A DNA stretch of 64,000 bases from Candidatus Dormiibacterota bacterium (lineage in GTDB: Bacteria; Chloroflexota; Dormibacteria; Dormibacterales; Dormibacteraceae), in contig PNAG01000010.1 in assembly GCA_003169845.1 (NCBI GenBank), positions 114,326 to 178,325 on the forward strand, in the 5' to 3' direction. The notes under the pieces are model-generated. The model ran no database searches and was not told the origin of the DNA. It saw only the letters and a program-made list of their open reading frames with translations. Positions 25,477 to 34,682 of this stretch are shown here, one piece after another (positions within the stretch are counted from its first letter, which is position 1; each line of letters starts with the position of its first letter). A program made the translations under genes and the position numbers.

Positions 25477-27003
25477 ATGGCCGGGTTCGATTTCCTGGCG
25501 AGCCACGCCGAGTCGCTTTCGAACAAGCCGGCGGTGATCCTCGGGGAGGAGGCGCTCGACTTTGCCGCGCTCAATCGCCGGGCGTATCGAGCCGCCAACG
25601 TCTTCAAGGGCCTTGGATGCGAGGCGGGCGCTCGGATCGCGATCATGTCGTTCAACTCGATCGAAGGCTTCGAGATCGGAAACGGTCTTCGGCGGATGGG
25701 CATGGTCGCGGTGCCGGTGAACTACCGGCTGCGTGGCCAGGAGATCGCCTACGTGCTCAACGACTCGGGAGCTGAGGTCGTGGTTGCGGGCGCGGACCAC
25801 GTCGACGCAATGCTGCAGGCGAGCTCAGAGGTGACAGGCGACAGGCGATTCATCGGCGTCGGGGACGGGGTTCCATCCGGATGGCTTTCCTATGAAGCAT
25901 TGATGGATGTTGCGTCCGAGGCGGCGCTTGATGGATCGGTCGGTGACGGCCTGGGCGCGTCGATGATCTACACCTCCGGCACAACCGGCAACCCGAAAGG
26001 CGCGTGGCGCCCCAACGGGGTAAGCGTGGCAAACGTGCTCCAGATGATCTCGACCTTCGAGCTGAGCCAGTCGGACGTGCACCTGCTGTGCGGTCCGGGC
26101 TACCACAGCGCGGTGTCGCTCTTCACCGCGCTTCACCAGGCACTGGGTGCGACCGTGGTCGTCCAACCGAAGTTCGAGGCCAACGCTGCGCTCGAGCTCA
26201 TCGCGCGCCACCGCGTGACGACGGTATTCGTCGCGCCGACCCTTCTTCAACGTCTCGTCGACGCCCAGCATGAACGCCCACGCGATACATCTTCGTTGCG
26301 AGCCGTGTTCCTCGGCGCGGCCCCGTGCCCCTACGAGCTGAAGGTGCGCGGTGAGGCCGCCTTCGGCAAGGTGCTCTGGGAGTTCTATGGCGCCACCGAG
26401 ACCGGCGTCAACATGGTGCTGCGGCCCGAGGACCAGCTGCGCAAGCCGGGGTCGTGCGGGACTCCTGTTCCAGGCCAGGAGATCCGCGTGGTGGGCGATG
26501 ACGGGAAGGAAGCACCGGACGGCATGCCGGGCGAGCTCATGGTCCGTAACACGTTGCTGGCCGAGTACTACCATCGCCCGGACGCGACCGGCCGCAGCCT
26601 GCACGACGGCTTCTTTTCCGTGGGAGACATCGCCTACCGGGATGCCGAGGGCTACTACTACATCTGCGATCGCCGCATCGACATGATCATCTCCGGCGGC
26701 GTGAACATCTACCCCGCCGAGGTCGAAGCCGCGCTGCACGCCCATCCGGCGGTGATGGACGCAGCGGTCATCGGCGTGCCGGATGAGCAGTGGGGCGAAT
26801 CCGTGAAAGCGGTCGTACAGCTGAGACCAGGCGCGACGGTCACCGCCGACGAGCTGATCGCGTTCTGCGCCGCACGCCTCGCCGGCTACAAGAAACCGCG
26901 CTCGATCGACTTCGTCGACGAGCTTCCCCGCGATGCCGCAGGCAAGCTCCTCAAGCGAACCATCAGAGAGCCCTACTGGGCGGCCACGGGACGGCGCATC
27001 TAG
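25477..27003 (+). CDS. AMP-forming acyl-CoA synthetase/ligase
   Basis: 508 residues. The ATP loop is YTSGTTGNPKGAWRP near residue 164, A5 is EFYGATETGVNM near 304, the aspartate motif HDGFFSVGDIAYRD near 383, DRRIDMIISGGVNIYPAEVE near 397, and the C-terminal lysine motif PRDAAGKLLKRTIRE near 487. It activates a carboxylic acid as acyl-AMP and transfers it to CoA. Medium or long fatty acids and aromatic acids are all possible substrates. It converges with the next gene, overlapping by 4 bases. Confidence 0.93.
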   Translation: MAGFDFLASHAESLSNKPAVILGEEALDFAALNRRAYRAANVFKGLGCEAGARIAIMSFNSIEGFEIGNGLRRMGMVAVPVNYRLRGQEIAYVLNDSGAEVVVAGADHVDAMLQASSEVTGDRRFIGVGDGVPSGWLSYEALMDVASEAALDGSVGDGLGASMIYTSGTTGNPKGAWRPNGVSVANVLQMISTFELSQSDVHLLCGPGYHSAVSLFTALHQALGATVVVQPKFEANAALELIARHRVTTVFVAPTLLQRLVDAQHERPRDTSSLRAVFLGAAPCPYELKVRGEAAFGKVLWEFYGATETGVNMVLRPEDQLRKPGSCGTPVPGQEIRVVGDDGKEAPDGMPGELMVRNTLLAEYYHRPDATGRSLHDGFFSVGDIAYRDAEGYYYICDRRIDMIISGGVNIYPAEVEAALHAHPAVMDAAVIGVPDEQWGESVKAVVQLRPGATVTADELIAFCAARLAGYKKPRSIDFVDELPRDAAGKLLKRTIREPYWAATGRRI

Positions 27004-27947
27004 GAAAGTAAGGGCAGCAGGTATTCCAGCGAGCGGCTCACGCGGCCCAGGGGCCGGTCTTCGGCTGTGGCAAGCCGAGTCTCCTGCCGGAGGATGTACC
27101 AACCTCGATAGTTCGAGCCCCGCAGGGCCTCAACCACGCGGTCGGCGTGGGCGCCGCCTTCACCAAGGGGCTTGAAGAGGCCCAGGCTCACCGCGTCGCC
27201 GTAATCGTGGCCGCGGTCGCGGACCTCTTCGGCCAGGTCGGGGTCGAGGTCGTTCAGCTGAACGTGATGGATCCGGCCCGCAGCCAGCTCGAGTATGTCG
27301 ATCGGGTCTGCGCCGGCGAGTATGAGATGTCCGAGGTCGAGGCAGACTCCCGCTTCGGAGCCGACCAGCAGGCGTTCGATGTCCTCCGGTCCCTGGATCG
27401 TGCTCCCGAACCTCGGCTGGACCGCGAGGCGCAGCTTGTGACGCGAGCAAACGTGCTGTACAGAGCCGATGGAGTGAAGCAGGTGCGCCCATTCCGCATT
27501 GGACAGGACGATGCCGTGCTGCGCGCCTCCCGCGCGCTGAGGGATAGCGGAGAGGACCAGCGTCTCGGCGCCGAGGGCGGAGAGCCATTGCGCGTGGCCG
27601 TCGATGTGCGCGAGCTCGGCACCGCGTATGTCGTGGTGGTGAAGGATGGCGTCGACCTGTCCCGCGACAAGGCTCAGCCGGTGGCGCTTGAGCAGCGGTT
27701 TGGCCTGGTCGCTGCGATCGGGAAGAAATCCCGGCGGTCCCGCCGTGATCGCGCCTTCGCCCACCGCCATCGCTTCTGAGAGGACTCGCTCCGGGTCGAG
27801 CTGGTGTCCCCAGCCCGGGATGTCGCTGATCCCCCAGCACACCGGTGAAATTGCCAGGCGGTGGGTCGCGCGAGGCGCCCTCCTACCGGGGAAGGTTCGG
27901 CCGAGGCGAGCATTCAACGCGCAGAGATTAACCTTCTCCCGAGGCAT
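27000..27947 (-). CDS. Sugar phosphate isomerase/epimerase-like TIM barrel (IolE-like)
   Basis: Up to 315 residues. The conserved part begins near residue 33 with LAISPVCWGISDIPGWGHQL, closely resembling the N-terminus of myo-inosose dehydratase IolE. It continues with the xylose isomerase-like barrel: CLDLGHLILAGADPIDIL, IHHVQLNDLDPDL and GWYILRQET. The ATG at 27947 overlaps the start of the divergent acetyltransferase, so an internal TTG at 27917 is an alternative start. Metal-dependent dehydratase or isomerase activity on a cyclitol or sugar is likely. No other inositol genes are nearby. Confidence 0.75.
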   Translation of the reverse strand: MPREKVNLCALNARLGRTFPGRRAPRATHRLAISPVCWGISDIPGWGHQLDPERVLSEAMAVGEGAITAGPPGFLPDRSDQAKPLLKRHRLSLVAGQVDAILHHHDIRGAELAHIDGHAQWLSALGAETLVLSAIPQRAGGAQHGIVLSNAEWAHLLHSIGSVQHVCSRHKLRLAVQPRFGSTIQGPEDIERLLVGSEAGVCLDLGHLILAGADPIDILELAAGRIHHVQLNDLDPDLAEEVRDRGHDYGDAVSLGLFKPLGEGGAHADRVVEALRGSNYRGWYILRQETRLATAEDRPLGRVSRSLEYLLPLLS

Positions 27948-28926
27948 GCCCGCACCCCACAGGCTCGAACTCGATGTCAGGCCTGCGACGCTCGACGACG
28001 TCGAGATCGTCGCCGACCTGGAAGCCGCTCGCGATCCGGAGGACCCGCGCGACCCCGAGATGCTGCGTTTCTGGTGGACGGGCGGGTCGTTGAGCCAGGT
28101 TCACATGCGCCTCGTTGCCGTGCGAGTTGGAGCCGCCACCGTGTTCGTCGGCGCGGGCCACGAGCGATGGGAGGGAGTTCCGGAGCGATACGGCACGATC
28201 CGGGTCGTCCTCCGTTCCGACGTGTGGTCGGAATCCGAGTATTCGCGCCTGGTCGAAAAAGGTGAGAAATGGCTCCAATCCGAAGGCACCGAAACCGCGG
28301 TGGCCAGGGTCCGCGAAGACTTCGAGCACGAGCTCGAAGCCCTGGAGCGCATCGGATATCGAGAGGTGCGCCGGCAGAAGTTCTCGGAGCTCGACCTCGT
28401 CGCGCATCGCGACGAGCTGCTCGCGGAAGCCGCACGGCAGCGCCTTGTGATGCAGGCCCAGGGCGTGAAGCTGCTCATCCTGAGCGATGACGAGGATCCC
28501 GACCGATTGGCGAAGCTGCACGAGATGATGGGCGGCGCGGAACAGGACATCCCGACCACCGTGCCGATCCCCAGCCAGACCTTCGAAGAGTGGATGCACG
28601 CCACGTTTGACGATCCGGGAACTCGTGAGGATCGTTTCTGGATCGCACGAGAGGGCGGCGCGATCGTCGGCCTTTCATGGCTCCTGTTCCCTCCGGTTCG
28701 CGGGTTGCCCTGGACCGCCTTCACCGCAACCTCGAGAGCGGTGCGAGGCCGCGGTATCGCGCGCGCGCTGAAGTACGAATCGATTGCCCAGGCCATTGAG
28801 CTCGGCTACCAGCGGGTGAGAACGGCCAACGATGGCGCCAATGCGCCGATCCTTCACATCAACAAGGCGATGGGCTACCACGTCGTCTCACCAGTGATCG
28901 AGCTTCATCGGAGACTCGAGCCATGA
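27946..28926 (+). CDS. Tandem-domain GNAT N-acetyltransferase
   Basis: 326 residues from the ATG at 27946. The first half (LDVRPATLDDVEIVADLEAA) is a GNAT domain with weak acetyl-CoA motifs. The second half has the clear motif A TSRAVRGRGIARALKYESI near residue 265 and the terminal GANAPILHINKAMGYH. The tandem arrangement resembles mycothiol synthase and related actinobacterial proteins, but the substrate is unknown. It overlaps the thioesterase gene by 4 bases (ATGA), so the two are coupled. Confidence 0.85.
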   Translation: MPAPHRLELDVRPATLDDVEIVADLEAARDPEDPRDPEMLRFWWTGGSLSQVHMRLVAVRVGAATVFVGAGHERWEGVPERYGTIRVVLRSDVWSESEYSRLVEKGEKWLQSEGTETAVARVREDFEHELEALERIGYREVRRQKFSELDLVAHRDELLAEAARQRLVMQAQGVKLLILSDDEDPDRLAKLHEMMGGAEQDIPTTVPIPSQTFEEWMHATFDDPGTREDRFWIAREGGAIVGLSWLLFPPVRGLPWTAFTATSRAVRGRGIARALKYESIAQAIELGYQRVRTANDGANAPILHINKAMGYHVVSPVIELHRRLEP

Positions 28927-29360
28927 CCGACGAACATTACGGAGTCACAGCCCTGCCCGAGCTCTACCGCGAGTGGGCCACCACGGGCATGGTGGCGAAC
29001 ATCGGGACGCGGATCGTCGAGGTCGCGCACGGCAAGCTCGTGCTGGAAGGAAACATGACCGGCGAGTCGCACGGATTCCGGACCTCCCGCGGCACGATCA
29101 TCCACGGAGGTGCGATCGCGACGCTCGCCGACGAGGCGCTGGCCTCCGTCGCCTTCACCGCCGCGGAGGAGGGCGAGACTACGGTCACGGTCGACCTGAA
29201 GGTCGACTTCATGAGACCTGCCCAGCCGGGCCGGCTTCTCGCGCGTGCCACCGTGCGTCACCGCACGCGCCGGCTCGCCTTCTGCGAGGCCACCGTCGAG
29301 CAGGACGGAGGTCCCATCGTCGCCGAGGCGCGAGCGGTGATCGCCTACGTGAAAGCGTGA
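28923..29360 (+). CDS. Hotdog-fold thioesterase, PaaI family
   Basis: 145 residues. The signature TIIHGGAIATLADEALA begins near residue 58 and includes H61, GG and the acidic D70 typical of PaaI-type acyl-CoA thioesterases. The rest, TTVTVDLKVDFMRPAQPGRLLARATV, is the central hotdog sheet. It would hydrolyse an acyl-CoA. It is coupled to the acetyltransferase upstream and converges on a BNR-repeat gene. Confidence 0.9.
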   Translation: MTDEHYGVTALPELYREWATTGMVANIGTRIVEVAHGKLVLEGNMTGESHGFRTSRGTIIHGGAIATLADEALASVAFTAAEEGETTVTVDLKVDFMRPAQPGRLLARATVRHRTRRLAFCEATVEQDGGPIVAEARAVIAYVKA

Positions 29361-29364
29361 GCTC

Positions 29365-30705
29365 CTAGGTAGGTTCGATCGCGGGCAGGACTTGCATCTG
29401 CCAGTGGATTCCGCCGTCGTTCGTACTCTCGAGCGCCGCCCTGGTGCCGGCCATCGAACCGAACCACGCGTGCTGGGAATCGAGGACCTGGAGTGATCCG
29501 GGCAGCGGCTGCGGCACGCCGACGTTGCGATAGGGCGTCCAGGTGGTGCCGCCATCTGAGCTCGTCGACCAGGCCCCTGAGCCGATCCACCACCAGTTCT
29601 GGGCGTCCGAGTAGCCGATCGCGCCAGGCGCAGAGGGAGGCGCAATCACGCTCCACGTGGCCCCGCCGTCGAGCGAGCCGAGCTGAACCTGGTTGGGCGC
29701 CTGGACCTGAACAGACGAACCGTTCCTGTTTTTGGTGCCGGCTGTTGACAAGTCGGCGTTGGGTACCGCGTCGACATAGGTCAGATAGCTGTAGTAGACA
29801 GGCACGCCTCCGTCGAAAGTCCGGACGGTCAGTGGCGGGTACCCGACTACGTTTCCGCCGATTCCGGATCGGCCGCGTGAGGGCGCAAAGCTGGCCACCG
29901 TGGCGATCACGCCTATGCCCTGGGTGGCCTGGGCGGCGACGAAGAACTGGCCTGATGCCGGCCATCCTTCTGGTGGTTCGGGCAGCGGAACCTGCCGCCA
30001 GGTCGCTCCGCCGTCGACACTCTTGTACGCGTAGGGCCGGGACGACGTGGTGTCCAGCCATCCCACCTGAAGATCTGTGAACTGGACCCGATACGCCTGA
30101 TCGTTCGCGACGACCGGCGATCCGAAGTTGGTCCACGTCGTCCCGCCATCGCTCGTCCGAACCAGCTCTGCCCCACTGGCCACGGTTGGAGTGCTGAGCA
30201 GCAGCCACCCGTGCGCGGGATCGACGAACGACACCGACGCCACCGAAGTCAGATATGCCACGCCGCCGCGGATCGCTGTCGAAGACCAGGTCCGGCCGCC
30301 GTCGGCGGTGCGATACATCACGGACTGGTTTCCCAGCACAGCAACCACGCCCTGGTTTCGATTGAAGAACTTGAGGTAGACGCCGGCGCTGCCGACCTCA
30401 CCGCCAAGCTGGCGAGTCCAGTGGTTGGCCGCGTCGGTCGTATGCATGACCGCAAAGTGACCCGAGTCGAACGTCGCGGCGAACCAGCCCGTGGATGGGC
30501 TGACGAAATCGACCCCCGCGAGCTGGTAGGCGGCAGGCACGGCGGGCGTGCGGGGTGCCGGCGCGGGGCCGAACGACGGCCGAACGTAAGCAAGCCCGGT
30601 CAGGGCGATCACGAGCAGCGAGACGAAGATGATGCCAAGACCTCGCCTTGCGCGGGCGCGCTCAACCGGCGGGTCGGAATCGGCTTCGGGTTCTTCTTGG
30701 CCCAT
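29365..30705 (-). CDS. Membrane-anchored BNR/Ycf48-like repeat protein, copy 2
   Basis: 446 residues from the ATG at 30705, 14 bases after the previous stop. The ORF extends upstream, but that would overlap its neighbour. A short acidic N-terminus and Arg-rich stretch precede one membrane helix (LGIIFVSLLVIALTGLAYV). The extracytoplasmic part has repeated TxDGGxTW motifs: TADGGRTW, TSDGGTTW, SVDGGATW, SLDGGATW, SSDGGTTW and STNDGGIHW. These are Asp-box/Ycf48-type propeller blades. It is a paralogue of the gene just upstream. The function is unknown and may be surface or assembly related. Confidence 0.8.
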   Translation of the reverse strand: MGQEEPEADSDPPVERARARRGLGIIFVSLLVIALTGLAYVRPSFGPAPAPRTPAVPAAYQLAGVDFVSPSTGWFAATFDSGHFAVMHTTDAANHWTRQLGGEVGSAGVYLKFFNRNQGVVAVLGNQSVMYRTADGGRTWSSTAIRGGVAYLTSVASVSFVDPAHGWLLLSTPTVASGAELVRTSDGGTTWTNFGSPVVANDQAYRVQFTDLQVGWLDTTSSRPYAYKSVDGGATWRQVPLPEPPEGWPASGQFFVAAQATQGIGVIATVASFAPSRGRSGIGGNVVGYPPLTVRTFDGGVPVYYSYLTYVDAVPNADLSTAGTKNRNGSSVQVQAPNQVQLGSLDGGATWSVIAPPSAPGAIGYSDAQNWWWIGSGAWSTSSDGGTTWTPYRNVGVPQPLPGSLQVLDSQHAWFGSMAGTRAALESTNDGGIHWQMQVLPAIEPT

Positions 30706-30719
30706 CGTCAGCTGCCAGC

Positions 30720-31910
30720 TTAGGACGGCTTGGGCACGTTGACGGGAGTCCAATGAACGCCACCGTCAGCGCTGGTGGCCAGTCCGGTACCCAGATTCGG
30801 GGCCGGGCCGGGAACTGGCGCCACCATCCGGGCCCATGCATGCTTCGCGTCAAGGACCTGGGGCACGTAATCCCATTCGTCCAACTGCTGGGCAACCTCC
30901 TTCCACGACCGCCCCGCGTCAGATGACTTGAACAGGGTTCCATTGCGCATCGCCCACCAGTGGAAGGTGTCCTGAAAGACAAAGTCGCTGTAGCTGGTCT
31001 CTCCTGGCGGCGGCGGCAACCGTCGCCAGGTGCTCCCGCCGTCAAATGAGGTCAAGCCGGCAGGGCTGCCGTTCTGGTCGAACACGACCGCCAGCACCCC
31101 CGCGCCGGGCAGCACGTATACGGCGGATTCCAGTAGCGGTGCGCTTCCAGCGTCAAATCCGCCCTTGCCAGAGGTCACCGGCAGGGGGCGGGTAAGCCAG
31201 GTGACGCCCCCGTCGATGGTCGAATAGACCGTCGGCTGCGAGGCAGCCCCTCCCATCCATCCCTCGCTCGGGCCGCGAAACGCCACCTCGCTGAACCCGC
31301 CCTTGCCCGCGAAAAGGAATGCGGGAGGTGGGGGCAGAGCGACCCAATGGTCGCCGGCGTCAGAGGTCGAGAAAAATTGGGATGCGGTGGTTCTCTGATC
31401 GAGCGAAACAAGCGTGCCCAGGATCCAGCCATGAAGCCGGTCCGAGAAGAACACCTGGGAATATGAGAGCGTCGGCACCGTCAAGGCCGTCCAATGCGCG
31501 CCTCCGTCCCCGGTGCGGTACACCGGCCCGGTCCCGCCTAACGCCATGAGTCCGTTGTTTCGATCAAAGAACTGAATTTTCAAGGGGCCGGCGGTCGGCG
31601 AGCTCGCTGAACCGGCGAACTGACGCTGCCAGTGGCTTGCCGCGTCCGTCGTCTTGAATACCCAGAAGCTCGGCGCGGCAACGGCCCCGTCCTCCACCAG
31701 CGCCCACCCGTCCGCCGGCGTCAGGAAGTCATACGCGACCAGGTATCGCTCGGGGAGAAGGGGCGGGGCGGGCGCACTCGGGACGGCCGGCACCCTCGGC
31801 ACCGGATGCGGTATGAGAAAGGCTGGATGCACATAGATGAGACCGACGACCACGATCGCCGCCAGCGACCCCGCCATGAGCGGCAGCGCGCGCCTGGCCC
31901 GTCGACTCAA
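30720..31910 (-). CDS. Membrane-anchored BNR/Ycf48-like repeat protein, copy 1
   Basis: 396 residues from a TTG at 31910, the only usual start in the frame. The paralogue at 29365 carries an acidic stretch before its Arg-rich segment. Here the matching stretch (SISEDLDPTAR) lies upstream of the TTG with no ATG or GTG, so the real start may be an uncommon codon. One membrane helix (PLMAGSLAAIVVVGLIYV) is followed by Asp-box repeats TGDGGAHW, TSDAGDHW, TIDGGVTW, SFDGGSTW, SSDAGRSW and SADGGVHW. The tandem pair probably arose by duplication. Confidence 0.78.
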   Translation of the reverse strand: MSRRARRALPLMAGSLAAIVVVGLIYVHPAFLIPHPVPRVPAVPSAPAPPLLPERYLVAYDFLTPADGWALVEDGAVAAPSFWVFKTTDAASHWQRQFAGSASSPTAGPLKIQFFDRNNGLMALGGTGPVYRTGDGGAHWTALTVPTLSYSQVFFSDRLHGWILGTLVSLDQRTTASQFFSTSDAGDHWVALPPPPAFLFAGKGGFSEVAFRGPSEGWMGGAASQPTVYSTIDGGVTWLTRPLPVTSGKGGFDAGSAPLLESAVYVLPGAGVLAVVFDQNGSPAGLTSFDGGSTWRRLPPPPGETSYSDFVFQDTFHWWAMRNGTLFKSSDAGRSWKEVAQQLDEWDYVPQVLDAKHAWARMVAPVPGPAPNLGTGLATSADGGVHWTPVNVPKPS

Positions 31911-31938
31911 TCGGGCGGTCGGGTCCAGATCTTCCGAG

Positions 31939-32472
31939 ATGGATAGATTGTGGACTCAGATGGTTCGACCCGCGGCGCTCGACGATGCGGAGGGGATCGC
32001 CCGCGTGCACGTGGCCACGTGGCGCAGCGCATATCGCGGCCTGCTGCCGGACGACTTCCTGGCCTCGCTGAGCGAGTCGAACTACGCCGAGCGGTGGAGG
32101 CGCGTCATTGGCGAGGGCTCGAGCCGCGTCTACGTCGTCGACGAGGCCGATGACATCGCCGGCTTCGCGTCTGGTGGACGCGAGCGCGCCGGAGAGATCG
32201 GGTTTGCCGGAGAGCTGTACGCGCTCTACGTGCTCGAGGGCGCCCAGCGGCATGGGCACGGCCGCGAGCTTGTACGCGCGGTGGCGGGCGCGCTGCGTGA
32301 GCTGGAGCTGCCGGACATGATCGTCTGGGTACTGCGCGACAACCCGACGGCACGCGCCTTCTACGAACGGCTCGGTGGCAGATACGTTCGGTCGCAGCCG
32401 ATCACGATCGGGAACGCGACGCTCGAAGAGGTCTCGTATGGCTGGCGCGACCTTGGCGAGATTCGCTACTGA
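31939..32472 (+). CDS. GNAT family N-acetyltransferase
   Basis: 177 residues from the ATG at 31939; the ATG at 31960, giving MVRPAALDDAEGIARVHV, is equally plausible. The acetyl-CoA motif is LYVLEGAQRHGHGRELVRAV near residue 93, and motif B is LRDNPTARAFYERLGGRYV. The HVATWRSAYRGLLPDDFLASL segment places it with common RimI-like small-molecule or protein acetyltransferases. The substrate is unknown. Confidence 0.88.
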   Translation: MDRLWTQMVRPAALDDAEGIARVHVATWRSAYRGLLPDDFLASLSESNYAERWRRVIGEGSSRVYVVDEADDIAGFASGGRERAGEIGFAGELYALYVLEGAQRHGHGRELVRAVAGALRELELPDMIVWVLRDNPTARAFYERLGGRYVRSQPITIGNATLEEVSYGWRDLGEIRY

Positions 32473-32569
32473 CGGCCGGTCAGCTTCGTCACGGGCACCG
32501 CCCCGCCTTGTTGGACCGCTCGAGCTGCACCATGTAAGCGCCCAGCTTCTTGGTTGACACCAGCCATGC

Positions 32570-33718
32570 TCAGCGCACCTCGGTTGCGGTTTGAGTGCGA
32601 GCCCGGCGCGGTCGCAACGCCACGCTTGCTCCCAACAAACATACGGCGGCGATGGCGAGGAACGCGTAGGTCGGGCTGAGCGCGAACAGGGCGCCGCCGG
32701 CAAGGGCCCCGACGATCTGGATCAGGACCTGCACGGTTTGGAAAACGCCCTGGGTGCGAGCCTGTTGACCGGGCTCGGCGGCGCGGCTGACCTCGGCGTT
32801 GAGGCTTGGGCCGCCTGAGATCGTCAGAGCGCCCTCGATGAGCCCCAACCCGACCAGCCAGGGGACCGATGCGATGAACGGATACAGGCTCGCGAAGAAA
32901 GCAGTGCCGAGGAGCGCGGCGACGACCAGACGCCGGGCTCCGAACCGATCGCCCAGCGCGCCTGCCTGCGCGCTCAGGAGCGTGGCCGGTACAGCGAACG
33001 CGACGAAAGAGATACCGACCGCCAGCGTGCTGGCGCCTCGGTAGGTCATATATAGAGGCCAGATGGTGTCGAAGGATCCGATCATGTACGACGTCCCGGC
33101 GCCCAGCAAGATCAGGGGTATGAGTTTCCGGATCATGTGCAGCGCCCCGAGCGGCACCTCGAGCATCGGCTCCGCGCGGACATTCGGCAGAAATGCGAGC
33201 GCGATCGTCGCGAGTCCGCAAATGCACGCCGAGACCACGAAGACGGCGCTCAGATTGAACAGCGCGATAAAGCCGCCGATAGCCGGACCGACCAGCATGC
33301 CGGCCATCATGGTCGACTGCATGAACCCGAAAGCGCGCCCACGTTGGTTGGGAGGTGTCACCTGCGCGATGAGGCCATTCGCCGCCGGCCAGTAGGCGCC
33401 CGATGCGGCGCCGTGCAGGAACCTGACGGCGATGAAGGCGGGGAGCGGCAGCGGCAAGAGGTAGGCTAGGTAGAGCAGCGCGTAAGCGCCCATCGCGCCG
33501 AGAATCACGGGGCGCGTGCCCCAACGGTCGGCGGCCCAACCCGCGGGATATCGAATCGCCGCGTTGGCCAGGAGGCCGGCCGCGAACACGGCCCCGACCA
33601 GCGCGGAAGACCCGCCACGCCGGCTGATGAAGATCGGAAGCAGCGGAAGGAAGAACCACAGACCAATCGCGGTCAGCAGGTTTCCGGCATACAGAGTCCA
33701 CAGCGTTCGTCGGTGCAT
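32570..33718 (-). CDS. Major facilitator superfamily transporter (12 TMS)
   Basis: 382 residues with about 12 hydrophobic segments. The loop 2-3 signature reads GWAADRWGTRPVIL near residue 60, and the second-half equivalent is GALGDRFGARRLVV near 254. The helix-5 region MMAGMLVGPAIGGFIA resembles the antiporter motif of drug exporters. It probably exports small molecules. Its start region overlaps the 5' side of the divergent lipoate ligase-like gene. Confidence 0.9.
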   Translation of the reverse strand: MHRRTLWTLYAGNLLTAIGLWFFLPLLPIFISRRGGSSALVGAVFAAGLLANAAIRYPAGWAADRWGTRPVILGAMGAYALLYLAYLLPLPLPAFIAVRFLHGAASGAYWPAANGLIAQVTPPNQRGRAFGFMQSTMMAGMLVGPAIGGFIALFNLSAVFVVSACICGLATIALAFLPNVRAEPMLEVPLGALHMIRKLIPLILLGAGTSYMIGSFDTIWPLYMTYRGASTLAVGISFVAFAVPATLLSAQAGALGDRFGARRLVVAALLGTAFFASLYPFIASVPWLVGLGLIEGALTISGGPSLNAEVSRAAEPGQQARTQGVFQTVQVLIQIVGALAGGALFALSPTYAFLAIAAVCLLGASVALRPRRARTQTATEVR

Positions 33719-33760
33719 GCGTATCCGGAATACTTTGGCAGAGCCGTGATCAGCGACCGG

Positions 33761-34522
33761 ATGCGCGAGGTGGAATGGGATGTGATCCCTTCATCGCCTC
33801 AACCGGCTCACATGCACATGGCGCTCGACGAGGTGCTGCTCGAGAGAGTTGCCGCGGGGTTTCGCCGCCCGACGCTGCGAGTGTGGGAGTGGACCGAGCC
33901 CGCGCTCGTCATCGGCTCCCATCAATCGGTGCTCAACGAGGTGGACTTGGTCGCGGCGCGCGAGCTCGGGTTTGTCGTGACCCGGCGCATGAGCGGAGGA
34001 GGAACGATGCTGTGCGAACCGGGCCGCACCATCACGTACTCCATCTACCTGCCCGAGTCCGTGGTCGCCGGCATCTCGTTTCGCAAGTCTTATGCGGTGC
34101 TGGACGACTGGGCCGTGCGAGCGTTCGTCGAGCTCGGCATCCCCGCGAGCTATCGAGAGATCAACGACATCATCTCCCCGCGGGGCAAGATCGCAGGTGC
34201 GGCGCAGGCGCGCCGGCGAGGGTTCGTGCTGCACCACACGACCGTCGCCCACACGATGGACGTCGAGCTGCTCCCCCGCCTTATCCGGATCGGAAGGCCG
34301 CCGATCGGCGGCACCGGCGTACGCAGCGCGGACAAGTCGGTGTCGCCGCTGTCCTGGTTCACCTCACTCTCCTGCCCAGAGGTGGCGCGAAACCTGGAGC
34401 GGTATTTCACAAACGAGTTCCACGCCCATCCGAGCGATATCACTCCGGAGGAGCTCGACGCAGGCGAGGACCTGGTTGCCGCGAAATACTCGAGGCCGGC
34501 CTGGATCAACCGGCTACCGTGA
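33761..34522 (+). CDS. Lipoate--protein ligase A family protein
   Basis: 253 residues from the ATG at 33761; the frame is open from 33713 but those codons overlap the divergent MFS gene. Typical motifs are MHMALDEVLLER near residue 18, VTRRMSGGGTML near 73 (RRxSGGG) and RGKIAGAAQARRRGFVLHHTTV near 142 with the catalytic Lys. The family attaches lipoate or octanoate to carrier proteins such as GcvH or E2 subunits. No such carrier gene is in the window. Octanoyl-transfer rather than lipoate ligation is possible. Confidence 0.87.
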   Translation: MREVEWDVIPSSPQPAHMHMALDEVLLERVAAGFRRPTLRVWEWTEPALVIGSHQSVLNEVDLVAARELGFVVTRRMSGGGTMLCEPGRTITYSIYLPESVVAGISFRKSYAVLDDWAVRAFVELGIPASYREINDIISPRGKIAGAAQARRRGFVLHHTTVAHTMDVELLPRLIRIGRPPIGGTGVRSADKSVSPLSWFTSLSCPEVARNLERYFTNEFHAHPSDITPEELDAGEDLVAAKYSRPAWINRLP

Positions 34523-34593
34523 CCTGGAGCAAGGGATGCTGAACAGCAGCGACACATCTACCCAGCGCACACGAGGCGTCAGGCCACACCCAG

Positions 34594-34682
34594 ATGAGCT
34601 GGCTGGTCGGCGGCCCCGCCGTGTGGACGGCCTATTTCCGCGACCCGACGGAAACCTGCTCGCCCTGACGCAGATCGGCTAG
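34594..34682 (+). pseudogene. Frameshifted remnant of a VOC/glyoxalase C-terminus
   Basis: Frame 1 from 34594 reads MSWLVGGPAVWTAYFRDP and then runs out. At about 34648 a one-base shift continues as DGNLLALTQIG and stops at 34682. Joined, they give the classic VOC ending, xAYFRDPDGNLLALxQ. A single missing G in the Asp-Pro-Asp-Gly codons explains the break. No upstream VOC domain is recognisable, so this is a decayed fragment. It ends within 4 bases of the convergent DinB-like gene. Confidence 0.6.

Noticed and set aside
25825..27102. 425-codon minus-strand open frame
   Set aside because: Antisense to the acyl-CoA ligase with no recognisable domain.
32473..32569. Short minus-strand peptide after the MFS gene
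   Set aside because: One frame reads like protein (WLVSTKKLGAYMVQLERSNK), but it has no start codon of its own and is about 30 residues, too little to call.
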